A stretch of DNA of 7,902 nucleotides from Planctomycetales bacterium (GTDB lineage: Bacteria > Planctomycetota > Planctomycetia > Pirellulales > UBA7805), in contig WVZU01000227.1 of the NCBI GenBank assembly GCA_011772275.1, forward strand, positions 46,602-54,503, written 5' to 3'. Positions within the stretch are counted from its first letter, which is position 1. The number at the start of each line of letters is the position of its first letter. Below, piece by piece: positions 1 to 6,193 of this stretch. The notes below the pieces were generated by a model. The model made no database searches and was not told where the DNA came from. It saw only the letters and a list, made by a program, of their open reading frames with translations. The position numbers and the translations under genes are program-made.

Positions 1-268
1 CACAGCAATGCTCAAGACACAACGGCACGATCCCCACGGCCTGCCCATTCTCGTTGGCGACCATCACCACATGCAACTCACGCTTTCCTCGTAAATATTT
101 CCACCACCCCGCGCACCATGCGTAGGAATTTTGAGGAAAAACGTCTCCTTGGTTTGCCAAGCGTTCCCACTCGCTTGCGAGAAAAGAATCATCGATATCG
201 TCTATCACATGACTCTTCAGAAGAGTACGGCTCCTGGGACACGTCATTACAGACTTTACACTTCGCAT
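1..268 (-). CDS. CelD/BcsL-type GNAT acetyltransferase, N-terminal part (runs off left edge)
   Basis: Reading the minus strand from an ATG at 268-266 gives 89 uninterrupted codons to the window edge; an in-frame TAA lies just upstream. GGAAAG sits about 6 bases before this ATG, a good ribosome binding site; a second in-frame ATG lies seven codons in. The peptide has the N-terminal pattern of the CelD/BcsL acetyltransferase family (Acetyltransf_6): a start such as SEWERLANQGDVFPQNSYAW, an aromatic GWWKYL segment, then RELHVVMVANENGQAVGIVP, which is the strand-turn-strand with the G-x-x-P-L ending typical of these proteins. Family members are cytoplasmic GNAT-fold enzymes often found in cellulose or exopolysaccharide loci; the acceptor is usually unknown. 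The acetyl-CoA site would lie in the missing C-terminal half. It is divergent to the EPS genes at 3782 onward and may belong to the same polysaccharide island. Family call fairly sure, substrate unknown. Confidence 0.77.
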   Translation of the reverse strand, partial: MRSVKSVMTCPRSRTLLKSHVIDDIDDSFLASEWERLANQGDVFPQNSYAWCAGWWKYLRGKRELHVVMVANENGQAVGIVPLCLEHCC

Positions 269-989
269 CTCAATCTTTCCGTGACTTTACCAAAGAAAGG
301 ATCGAATAGGGTGGTCGTATAAGTGCAGGCACTGTCTTGCGGAAGCCTGTGGCTTGCGGGAGCGTACGCAGGAGGGCTGCCGTCCACATAACACGATGCT
401 AAAGACAAGGATCTTCTTTGATGTCCACTCGTTCGATGTCGGTCCAAGCATGAAATTTAGATCTCCGCAGAACCCTCTGGGCAAATTCCTCATCCATGTC
501 CCTGGAGAGCGTCTGCAAAATTTGTTGGTGGCGTGCGTGCTTGGCCTTCCACCTGCCGAACGAGCGGCGTGAAAAACAAATACCTGTGCATATGTCGATT
601 CTAACTGGTGAGATAGGCAATTTGGAAAATGAGAGGTTCTCTCGCGGGAAATAGAGCACTGGGTTTGGGCATTTTGGCCGCGTCACCAACTTGGCTGGAA
701 GCGAACAATCTCAGCGACGCTTTGGGTTGGGCTCGACCAGCCCCAAAGGCCGCAAAGGGGCAAGGCGAAGACATGCAAAAACGATGTAAGGCTATGTCAT
801 AAAATACTTTGCGTCTAGTAAAACAATGCCTTTAGCCCAGCCGTTGGTCCGGCGTTACTTATCAATAAAAATCATTCCTAAGTCCTTGAACACTGGCCCT
901 GAGGGGGATAAACTGATTGCTTCTTTCCTTTCCTAATTATAATACGCATATTACTTATTGCGCGGATTTTTTCTATCTGTTTACGTAGG
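269..989. other. Gene-poor stretch with no supportable CDS
   Basis: Both strands hold only short overlapping frames (the longest is 96 codons on the minus strand, 399-689) without recognisable domains, convincing ribosome sites or consistent coding character. It contains the 5' leader of the minus-strand acetyltransferase and the promoter region of the gene at 999. A weak imperfect hairpin lies at 721-747 (TTTGGG and CCCAAA arms, with a GCT/AGC inner stem); no T-run follows on either strand, so I do not call it a terminator. The stretch could contain a decayed gene, but I cannot identify one. Confidence 0.5.
917..943 (+). promoter_or_regulatory. Possible sigma-70 type promoter of the gene at 999
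   Basis: A perfect TATAAT is present at 938-943 in an AT-rich segment about 55 bases before the start codon. The best -35 candidates are poor: TTGCTT at 917-922 with a 15-base spacer, or GATTGC at 915-920 with a 17-base spacer. The -10 element is seen directly; promoter activity is inferred. Confidence 0.35.
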
Positions 990-990
990 A
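987..990 (+). promoter_or_regulatory. Ribosome binding site favouring the ATG at 999
   Basis: AGGA at 987-990 is 8 bases before the ATG at 999. It overlaps the alternative ATG at 990, which has no Shine-Dalgarno of its own. This favours 999 as the start. Confidence 0.5.
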
Positions 991-998
991 TGGGTAAA

Positions 999-1724
999 AT
1001 GGAAGTCGCGTTTTGTGATAATTCGTTCAGTACCGCTCGCGAAAACGTTTGTGACGGTCTTGCTCTTCTGTTTCAAGCGTACGCTTACGCGCGGGATTTG
1101 AAGTGCGATATTTGGGATTTCAGCGTTGAAATTTGGTGTCTGCGAGCTGCGGGGGTCGCCAATTTCGATTTGCGTTGGATGGTCAAAAAGGGGCTTGTGG
1201 ATCATGCCGCAGAAGTCACGAAAAATGGCGACGAGAAACGCGCATTTCAACACGATCAAGGTATGGTTTTTACCGACCGCTCGTGTTTTGCTTTGACAGA
1301 GATCGGCATCGCTACGACTACGGCCCTGGTGGAGCCGGTCAGCGAGCAGATGCAAAACATTAGGTTTCGAACAGGCAGTCTCATTGTAAATGGGAATGGT
1401 AGTCACCGTTTAAAGCTGCCAAAGTGGGATTCTGAGCGGCATCAATTGCGTTTTGGTGAATCGTTGGTCAAGGAATACAAAGTGCCTTCTCCTAATCAGG
1501 AGGCGATCTTGATGGCTTTTGAAGAAGAAGGATGGCCGCCCCGAATCCACGATCCCATTTCTCCGATTCGCGATGTCAATCCGAAGCAGCGGTTGCGCAA
1601 TACCATCAAGAGCCTCAATCGGAATCAGGTCAGCCAGCTGATTCGCTTTATGGGAGACGGGACAGGAGAAGCAATTCGCTGGGAAGCGATATCGACGCAA
1701 CGAAACGGGATCCACCGACCGTAA
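999..1724 (+). CDS. Uncharacterised planctomycete-type protein with winged-helix-like C-terminus
   Basis: A 241-residue soluble protein with no signal peptide or membrane segment. Start chosen at 999 because AGGA lies 8 bases upstream; an in-frame ATG at 990 would add three residues. Two parts are visible. The N-terminal half (about residues 1-100) contains DIWDFSVEIWCLRAAGVANF, DLRWMVKKGLVDHAAEV and a CFALTEIG segment, helical with a loose helix-turn-helix look. The C-terminal part (about 145-235) carries VPSPNQEAILMAFEEEGWPP, then DPI and NPKQRLRNTIKSLNRNQ, and ends in LIRFMGDGTGEAIRWEAI. This helix, helix, two-strand order resembles a winged helix with its wing. From memory, this block recurs in many planctomycete proteins annotated only as hypothetical; I cannot verify that here. 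DNA binding is inference. A TATAAT lies upstream and the IS3 relic begins about 15 bases after its stop, pointing towards it. The intact frame and motif content make it a real gene; its function is unknown. Confidence 0.85.
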   Translation: MEVAFCDNSFSTARENVCDGLALLFQAYAYARDLKCDIWDFSVEIWCLRAAGVANFDLRWMVKKGLVDHAAEVTKNGDEKRAFQHDQGMVFTDRSCFALTEIGIATTTALVEPVSEQMQNIRFRTGSLIVNGNGSHRLKLPKWDSERHQLRFGESLVKEYKVPSPNQEAILMAFEEEGWPPRIHDPISPIRDVNPKQRLRNTIKSLNRNQVSQLIRFMGDGTGEAIRWEAISTQRNGIHRP

Positions 1725-1739
1725 CCACTCGCTAAAAAC

Positions 1740-2011
1740 TTCTTATCTGTCCCCAACATTGCGTGTCCACCTCACAGCTTGGGCTCGGCAAGCAGCCTCT
1801 TCAGCTGCTTGGCCTGCTACTCCTGGTCCTCCAAGGATTGTGGCTCCTCGGCTTTCATCCCGCCGTATTGGTGCCACCAGCGATGACCATGTCTGTTCGT
1901 CTACCCCCAGGCCTCGGCAACCTGGCCACCCGTCTTGCCCACAGCGATCATGCCGTCTGCCTCACGCACCTTCTTGATGATGTGTTCCGGTTTATGATTT
2001 TTGCCTTTCAT
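1740..2011 (-). pseudogene. Decayed IS3-family transposase OrfA (frameshifts and stops)
   Basis: On the minus strand an ATG at 2011-2009, with AAGGA about 9 bases ahead, starts MKGKNHKPEHIIKKVREADG, then MIAVGKTGGQVAEA. This matches the N-terminal helix-turn-helix of IS3-type OrfA proteins (family pattern MKGKRHKPEEIIRKLREAD). A frameshift near 1903 leads to VDEQTW. A second, single-base shift just after it restores HRWWHQYGGMKAEE from about 1885. The following leucine-zipper-like tail (QAKQLKRLLAEPKL) is broken by TAG at 1819-1817 and TGA at 1764-1762. Normal OrfA is about 90-100 residues and is followed by the DDE-domain OrfB. Here no OrfB remains, because the gene ending at 1724 occupies that place. 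I saw no convincing terminal inverted repeats. This is an inactive remnant of an old insertion or rearrangement. Confidence 0.85.
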
Positions 2012-2208
2012 CGAGAGTCTTCCTTGTCCGTCAACGGCGGTTAGACTTTCGTTATCTGCGGATCTGGTTTGGGGAAGCTGCCCATCCCAACACGGCCACA
2101 GGGACCAGAATCTGGGATGACGGCAGCCCAGACTGCCTGGAGCAACCGGGGAGGGAGATTGTCCCTTTTTATCTCTGTCCAAATGCCTCATGGCGGGTGA
2201 ACCACTTC

Positions 2209-2225
2209 AAACCCTTGCAGGGTTT
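2209..2225. repeat. Short perfect inverted repeat
   Basis: AAACCCT and AGGGTTT form a 7-base-pair stem around the loop TGC. The plus strand continues CTATTT, which is too broken a T-run for a confident terminator. It may be part of the old IS end, or a chance dyad. Confidence 0.4.
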
Positions 2226-2329
2226 CTATTTGGGATCCATCTCACACCCCCCACCTCACAGCCGCCCGACTGCATCGTTTCACCCAGATCACCTCCATAT
2301 TGCCCCTTTACTGACATAGCATGAATTAG

Positions 2330-2347
2330 CACGATAGCTCTATCGTG
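2330..2347. promoter_or_regulatory. Operator-like palindrome upstream of the papain-fold gene
   Basis: CACGATAG and CTATCGTG form a perfect 8+8 dyad around CT, 138 bases before the start codon at 2486. The symmetry and length fit a site for a dimeric DNA-binding regulator. No regulator can be assigned, and the site does not match an operator consensus I know. Confidence 0.35.
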
Positions 2348-2485
2348 GTGAAAACGACCACTTTGCGATGCGGAACTCGATGATACGTTTTTCTCTAATT
2401 TGTTAAATGTTTTCGTTGATGTACCTGTGATTGCGCATGAAGACGCAAACGGATTGAAGGCGTCCTAATTCGTCATGCGTTGGCC

Positions 2486-3370
2486 ATGTTCAATACTGAT
2501 TGCTTAAGTTTCGGTTGGCACCCTGACATACCCGATTTTCGGGATTACCGGCCACAGTCGTCGCGGGTAAGCGAGTTACTCGGGCAGCTCAAGGCATCAG
2601 GGTCAAAACGAAAACGGCTGCCGACCAAGGTCGATTTGCGTGAGTATTTCCCGCAAATTTACGACCAGGGGAATTTAAATTCCTCCACATCTCATGCGTG
2701 CATCGGCCTGTTTGAATATTTTCAAACTCGTGCCTTCGGAACACGCCTCGCGCCGTCGCGGCTCTTTCTCTACAAAACAACTCGAAACCTGCTGGGATTG
2801 AGTGGAAACGTGCCGGTAAGCTTGCGCTCATGCCTCAAGGCCATGCGATCATGTGGTATCCCACCCGAAAGATTATGGGCTTATGACGAGGAAAAACTGG
2901 ACGTGCAGCCAGATGCTTACTTATTTTCGTTTGCCGACCAATATCGTGATTTTTGTTATGTCCGTCTCGACGCGCAGGGCGCAACCGGCATCACGACTTT
3001 GAAAACTGTAAAGTCTTTCCTCGCAGCTGGATTTCCGTCAGCCTTCGGATTGCCAATAGCCAGTTCCTTGTCGCAAGACGGGCACATTCAATACCGCCCC
3101 ACTTTTGACACGATCAGAGACGGTCAAGCGATGGTGGCCGTTGGATACGACGACAAGCGGCTTGATGCGGCCCGCGGCGCATTGCTGATTCGCAGCTCAT
3201 GGGGCAGGAGTTGGGGCGAGGAGGGTTATGGCTGGCTACCATACGCCTATGTCGAAAAATTAATAGCGCTCGATTTTTGGACGCTGTTACGCGAGGATTG
3301 GGTCGCGACAGCCGAGTATACTCGTCCTCGAATTTCAGCTTCAGTGACAGCAAAGACTTCTTATCGGTGA
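2486..3370 (+). CDS. Papain-fold (C1 peptidase family) protein lacking the catalytic triad; probable pseudoprotease
   Basis: 294 residues from the ATG at 2486; an in-frame TTG at 2480 is the alternative and neither has a clear Shine-Dalgarno. There is no signal peptide, so it is probably cytoplasmic. Residues 10-21 (GWHPDIPDFRDY) are the N-terminal motif of bacterial C1A proteins. The fold landmarks continue: YDQGNLNSSTSHAC at 59-72, DGQAMVAVGYDD at 212-223, LLIRSSWGRSWGEEGYGWLP at 233-252. Active members read QG-x-x-x-SCT, G-H-A and RNSWG at these places. Here the nucleophile is Ser67 (codon 2684-2686), the histidine is Gln214 (codon 3125-3127) and the asparagine is Ser237 (codon 3194-3196). 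The oxyanion glutamine (Gln61) and the SWG-WG-GYGW frame remain. Each change needs only one base. The frame is full length with normal family length, so it looks maintained as a non-catalytic protein, perhaps a binding or scaffold role; that is inference. It stands upstream of the EPS genes on the same strand, 411 bases away. Confidence 0.9.
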   Translation: MFNTDCLSFGWHPDIPDFRDYRPQSSRVSELLGQLKASGSKRKRLPTKVDLREYFPQIYDQGNLNSSTSHACIGLFEYFQTRAFGTRLAPSRLFLYKTTRNLLGLSGNVPVSLRSCLKAMRSCGIPPERLWAYDEEKLDVQPDAYLFSFADQYRDFCYVRLDAQGATGITTLKTVKSFLAAGFPSAFGLPIASSLSQDGHIQYRPTFDTIRDGQAMVAVGYDDKRLDAARGALLIRSSWGRSWGEEGYGWLPYAYVEKLIALDFWTLLREDWVATAEYTRPRISASVTAKTSYR

Positions 3371-3585
3371 ATAGCTGGAGTGTGGACCTGTAGGAGAAGT
3401 TGTTTAGGTGTTTCGTTGGCGGACATACCCTCACCCTCACCAGCTTGCATGCGAACATGCACCCAACCCGCTTATCGAATTCCCGGCCTACCCGAGTTTG
3501 TTTTTCCTGAAGCGCGACGGCAGGCGACATGACGCCAGGCGACATTGTGGCGGCGAAGCTCAGTTGCGTGTTGACGCATTCGCCA

Positions 3586-3634
3586 CACATCACCTTACCC
3601 ACATCACCTTACCCACATCGCCCCCACATCGCCC
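3586..3634. repeat. Short tandem repeats, CACATC-based
   Basis: CACATCACCTTACC occurs twice in tandem (3586-3599, 3600-3613), followed by two shortened variants CACATCGCCC (3614-3623 and 3625-3634). The composition is strongly strand-asymmetric, with C and A on the plus strand. Function unknown; probably replication slippage in non-coding DNA. Confidence 0.75.
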
Positions 3635-3649
3635 GTTGTTGAACGGGCG
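3630..3649. repeat. GC-rich hairpin adjoining the tandem repeats
   Basis: CGCCCGTT and AACGGGCG form a perfect 8-base-pair stem with the tetraloop GTTG. It is followed by TAGCCTTTAAAAAAT, without a proper T-run. It could stabilise the 3' end of the upstream transcript, but it is not a canonical intrinsic terminator. Confidence 0.5.
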
Positions 3650-3694
3650 TAGCCTTTAAAAAATGGTCAATTAGGTGTTTAGATCAATGGTAGT

Positions 3695-3760
3695 CACAAT
3701 GGCCCTGGAAAACGACCGCACGGTATTTAACCAGGGCCATGATGTGGTTTGTTTATTTTT
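3695..3760 (+). terminator. Terminator-like hairpin with U-rich tract; possible attenuator of the EPS genes
   Basis: ATGGCCCTGG (3699-3708) and CCAGGGCCAT (3731-3740) are a perfect 10-base-pair inverted repeat around 22 bases. CACA (3695-3698) and TGTG (3743-3746) extend the stem after a two-base bulge. A U-rich tract (GTTTGTTTATTTTT, 3747-3760) follows at once. A small ACCG/CGGT stem can form in the loop. The layout is that of an intrinsic terminator with an unusually long loop. Because the Shine-Dalgarno of the next gene begins at 3769, no promoter fits after it. A transcript reaching the EPS genes must therefore read through, which suggests attenuation or antitermination (inference). Confidence 0.5.
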
Positions 3761-3768
3761 AGCTGTTT

Positions 3769-3773
3769 GGGAG
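3769..3773 (+). promoter_or_regulatory. Ribosome binding site fixing the start at 3782
   Basis: GGGAG at 3769-3773 lies 8 bases before the ATG at 3782. The open frame extends upstream to a TTG at 3749, but that codon lies in the U-rich tract of the hairpin, so 3782 is the real start. Confidence 0.7.
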
Positions 3774-3781
3774 CAATAACC

Positions 3782-5344
3782 ATGAAATCTAATGCAGACA
3801 CACCAACCACAATGTATGGTGCAATTCAGCTCGGCGCATTGTGGCGCCACAAAGGGAAAGCCTTGCTTGCTTTTGTTTTGACCATGGTTGTCATTGCCGC
3901 GGTAATCTTATTGCGGCCGAAATCGTATAGTTCGGAGGCCAAATTATATTTGCGGATTGGGCGCGAAACCGTTGCCCTGGATCCCACCGCTACCACAGGC
4001 ACGATCGTGGGTGTAAAAATCTCTCGCGACGCCGAGATAAACTCTGTGCTGGAAATACTGCGGAGTCGGACCATTGTGGAAAAGGTTGTGGACACCTTAG
4101 GTCCAGATAAAATTCTCGCCACAGCAAATGATCCGACTTTGTTAGGTGCTTTGAGACAGCAAGTCTCTCATACCCGGCAACACATAAAAGCCATGCTACA
4201 AGCATTCGCGGGTAGCACGCCTACTAGCGATTTGCGCGAGACAGCCATTTCGTATTTGACCAGCAACCTCAGTGTGAGAGCACCCGTCTCGTCACCTGTG
4301 ATTGCGATCTCGTGCCGAGCACAATCACCAGAACTCGCTCAACAGATTGTCGCAACCGTGATCGACGTGCATGCCCAGGAACACCTGCGCCTAAATCGCA
4401 CTTCTGGTTCTGCTGAGTTTTTTCAAGACCAGACGAGGCTGGTGGGACGTCAACTTTCCGAAACGAAACAGCGACTACATTCTCTAAAAAATCGATTAGG
4501 TATAGCTTCACTCGATGGCCAGGTAGTATTGCTGGAAGCCCAAAAAGCCGAGATTCAGGAACAGCTTTTACGGAATGAGAGGGAGCTGGCCACGTCTGAG
4601 GCACGCTACGCCGCTCTCAAGAAGTCGCTGGGCGAGGTAGAGCCGAACATCTTCATGAGCGAGACTCGCGGTGCTGATAATCCTGCGGCGGACGGTATGC
4701 GGCAGAAATTATATGACTTGGAAGCCAAAGAGCGCGAGCTGTTGGGCAAATACGTTGAGGATCATCCTTTTGTGCGGCAAATCGCAGAGGAAGTTGCTCA
4801 CATGCGCAAGGTTCACCTGAAAGAATCAGACACCCGCACGCGGTCTACCTACGAAATCAATCCCACGTGGCAAACACTCCAACAAGACTTCTGGGAAGAA
4901 AATGCACGTCTTGCCGCTTTGAAAGCCACCAATACCTCACTCAAGCAGCAGCACGCAGCCGTTCTGGCGGATTTGCGAAAGTCGAACGAGCATTCATTGG
5001 AAATAGAAGATTTGCAGCGCAAGGCGGATCTATTGAGCATAGACTATAAAACGTATTCCGAAAAATTGGAGCTGGCTCGTATCGATGCCGCGCTTCAAAA
5101 GCACCAGATCACAAACATCAACGTTCTTCAATCAGCCACCCTAACCACCAAGCCGATCGGGCCTTCGAAAAGCCTGATGGCCGGCATGGGGATCTTGATA
5201 GCCCTCATCAATGGGTGCGGCATCGCGCTGCTCGCCGACCGCTTCGACGCCTCACTCAAGTCGCCGGCGGAGGTCGAGCAAACCGTGGGCTGGCCGGTGC
5301 TTACGTCACTTCCCGAGACACCGCGACAACGCGTGCACGTTTAG
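3782..5344 (+). CDS. Wzz/GumC-type polysaccharide chain-length determinant protein
   Basis: 520 residues. The start at ATG 3782 is fixed by GGGAG 8 bases upstream. The protein is an inner-membrane polysaccharide co-polymerase: it sets the length of the growing chain and couples polymerisation to export. The N-terminal Wzz region follows a short cytoplasmic start, with a first membrane helix at about residues 26-44 (ending VIAAVILLRP), then YSSEAKLYLRIGRETVALDP and an INSVLEILRSRTIVEKVVD segment typical of GumC-like proteins. The periplasmic part has long coiled coils at roughly 205-290 and 360-448. The second membrane helix is about 464-485, preceded by a proline-rich KPIGPSKS and followed by ADRFDASLKSPAEVEQTVGW, the cytoplasmic tail that normally contacts or precedes the kinase domain. 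Here the tail ends at once and the kinase-like partner is a separate gene 18 bases downstream. This split arrangement is common in many phyla. Expression may depend on read-through of the hairpin at 3695-3760. Confidence 0.93.
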   Translation: MKSNADTPTTMYGAIQLGALWRHKGKALLAFVLTMVVIAAVILLRPKSYSSEAKLYLRIGRETVALDPTATTGTIVGVKISRDAEINSVLEILRSRTIVEKVVDTLGPDKILATANDPTLLGALRQQVSHTRQHIKAMLQAFAGSTPTSDLRETAISYLTSNLSVRAPVSSPVIAISCRAQSPELAQQIVATVIDVHAQEHLRLNRTSGSAEFFQDQTRLVGRQLSETKQRLHSLKNRLGIASLDGQVVLLEAQKAEIQEQLLRNERELATSEARYAALKKSLGEVEPNIFMSETRGADNPAADGMRQKLYDLEAKERELLGKYVEDHPFVRQIAEEVAHMRKVHLKESDTRTRSTYEINPTWQTLQQDFWEENARLAALKATNTSLKQQHAAVLADLRKSNEHSLEIEDLQRKADLLSIDYKTYSEKLELARIDAALQKHQITNINVLQSATLTTKPIGPSKSLMAGMGILIALINGCGIALLADRFDASLKSPAEVEQTVGWPVLTSLPETPRQRVHV

Positions 5345-5362
5345 GGAGACGAGGAGTAAAGT

Positions 5363-6037
5363 ATGGCTACCTTAGCTGAGGCACCGTCTTCCTCACGGCA
5401 AGGCGTAAGGCGGCAGTCCTTTGGGCTGGTTAGTGAACAATATGTTTCACTCGTTCGACGATTAAAAATCAACGGCGGATGGTCGGCGGCGGTCCCCCGC
5501 GCACTCGGTGTAACGAGCTGCACGCGGAGGGAAGGTGTGTCGACCGTCGCCGCCAATATAGCCATCGCGGCCGCCAAAGACGCGACGGGGCCCATTTTAC
5601 TGGTGGATGCTAATCTCCAGAACCCGTCGGTCGCCAGAAATTTCCGTGTCAAATCAGACGTTGGCTTCCGCCAAGTGCTTTTGGGCGACATATCGCCATC
5701 GGAATGCGTCCGTCATGCGGGTCTCGACCACCTGTCGCTCATGCTGTCGGGTCCCATCCTAGACGGCCGTCAACCAATATACAGCTCATCGTTTACTGCC
5801 AAGCTGCTGAGCAGTCTCAAGAAAGAGTTTCACCTGATCGTTTTTGACTTGCCCCCGGCCAGCGAGATTACCTCATTTCATTTCCTTACCGGTCAAGTAG
5901 ACGGTGTACTGTTGGTAATCGAAGCCGAACGTATTCGGCGTTATGCCGCTCGTCAGGTAGCACAACAACTTGCACGGAGTGAGGCGAATATGCTGGGCGT
6001 CGTCTTCAACAAACAGAGGCACCAGACGACGGCATAA
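5363..6037 (+). CDS. CpsD/BY-kinase-like P-loop ATPase with non-canonical Walker A and no tyrosine tail
   Basis: 224 residues; GAGGAG at 5351-5356 precedes the ATG by 6 bases. The gene follows the chain-length gene with an 18-base gap, so the two are almost certainly co-transcribed and their products interact at the inner membrane. It belongs to the MinD/CpsD fold of bacterial tyrosine kinases: an N-terminal EQYVSLVRRLKI helix (about 25-36), Walker A region GVTSCTRREGVSTVAANIA at 49-67, Walker A' ILLVDANLQNPSV at 78-90 with Asp82, and Walker B HLIVFDLPPA at 157-166 with Asp162. Two family features are missing. The P-loop lysine of the usual GEGK(S/T)T is Val59. The C-terminus stops at FNKQRHQTTA instead of a tyrosine-rich cluster. 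I recall similar GEGVST loops in planctomycete relatives, which would make this a lineage trait, not a defect; I cannot check. It may bind nucleotide weakly or act as an activator of the chain-length protein without autophosphorylation. Confidence 0.88.
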   Translation: MATLAEAPSSSRQGVRRQSFGLVSEQYVSLVRRLKINGGWSAAVPRALGVTSCTRREGVSTVAANIAIAAAKDATGPILLVDANLQNPSVARNFRVKSDVGFRQVLLGDISPSECVRHAGLDHLSLMLSGPILDGRQPIYSSSFTAKLLSSLKKEFHLIVFDLPPASEITSFHFLTGQVDGVLLVIEAERIRRYAARQVAQQLARSEANMLGVVFNKQRHQTTA

Positions 6038-6193
6038 CGTTACTTATGATTGGGCAAAACTACGGCGCGCCACCGCAAGGACTTTGGGGGTGTCTGCTGC
6101 AGTGCAAAAGATCCTGGTATTGATTCGGCGAAAGCTTACAGGGCGAGTCACGTCACCCAAAGGGACGGAGTGCGCGAGGAACCAGGATTTTTG

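Larger units (their letters stand above)
2012..2485. other. Gene-free stretch between the IS relic and the papain-fold gene
   Basis: No frame here is supported. The part next to the relic probably includes decayed IS end sequence. Two short dyads occur, at 2209-2225 and 2330-2347 (listed separately). The promoter of the gene at 2486 should be here, but I cannot point to a good -35/-10 pair. Confidence 0.5.
3371..3781. other. Intergenic region before the EPS genes: tandem repeats and a hairpin leader
   Basis: No supportable gene. CAGGCGACAT occurs twice, 15 bases apart, at 3521-3530 and 3536-3545. A cluster of CACATC-based tandem repeats and a GC-rich hairpin follow, then a long terminator-like hairpin just before the chain-length gene (listed separately). 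A 162-codon minus-strand frame (3114-3602) is mostly a shadow of the papain-fold gene and gains its repetitive N-terminus from the tandem repeats. Confidence 0.55.

Noticed and set aside
399..689. 96-codon minus-strand open frame and the 72-codon plus frame opposite it
   Set aside because: Neither shows a domain or good start signals; they overlap each other and could be chance frames or an unrecognisable relic.
981..1406. 141-codon minus-strand open frame
   Set aside because: Shadow of the plus-strand gene at 999-1724, which has recognisable family motifs.
2423..2435. 13-base match to 4294-4306 (ACCTGTGATTGCG)
   Set aside because: One copy is intergenic and the other inside the chain-length gene; no flanking similarity, so most likely chance.
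3114..3602. 162-codon minus-strand open frame
   Set aside because: About half lies opposite the papain-fold gene and the rest is translated tandem repeat; no domain or ribosome site.
3719..3746. Resemblance of the hairpin's right half (TTAACCAGGGCC, then TGTG) to the JUMPstart/ops element of RfaH-controlled operons
   Set aside because: The ops core GGCGGTAG is absent, and the matching bases are largely those forced by the inverted repeat; probably coincidence.
3749..3781. TTG at 3749 as start of the chain-length protein
   Set aside because: It lies in the U-rich tract of the hairpin without a ribosome site; GGGAG at 3769-3773 supports the ATG at 3782.
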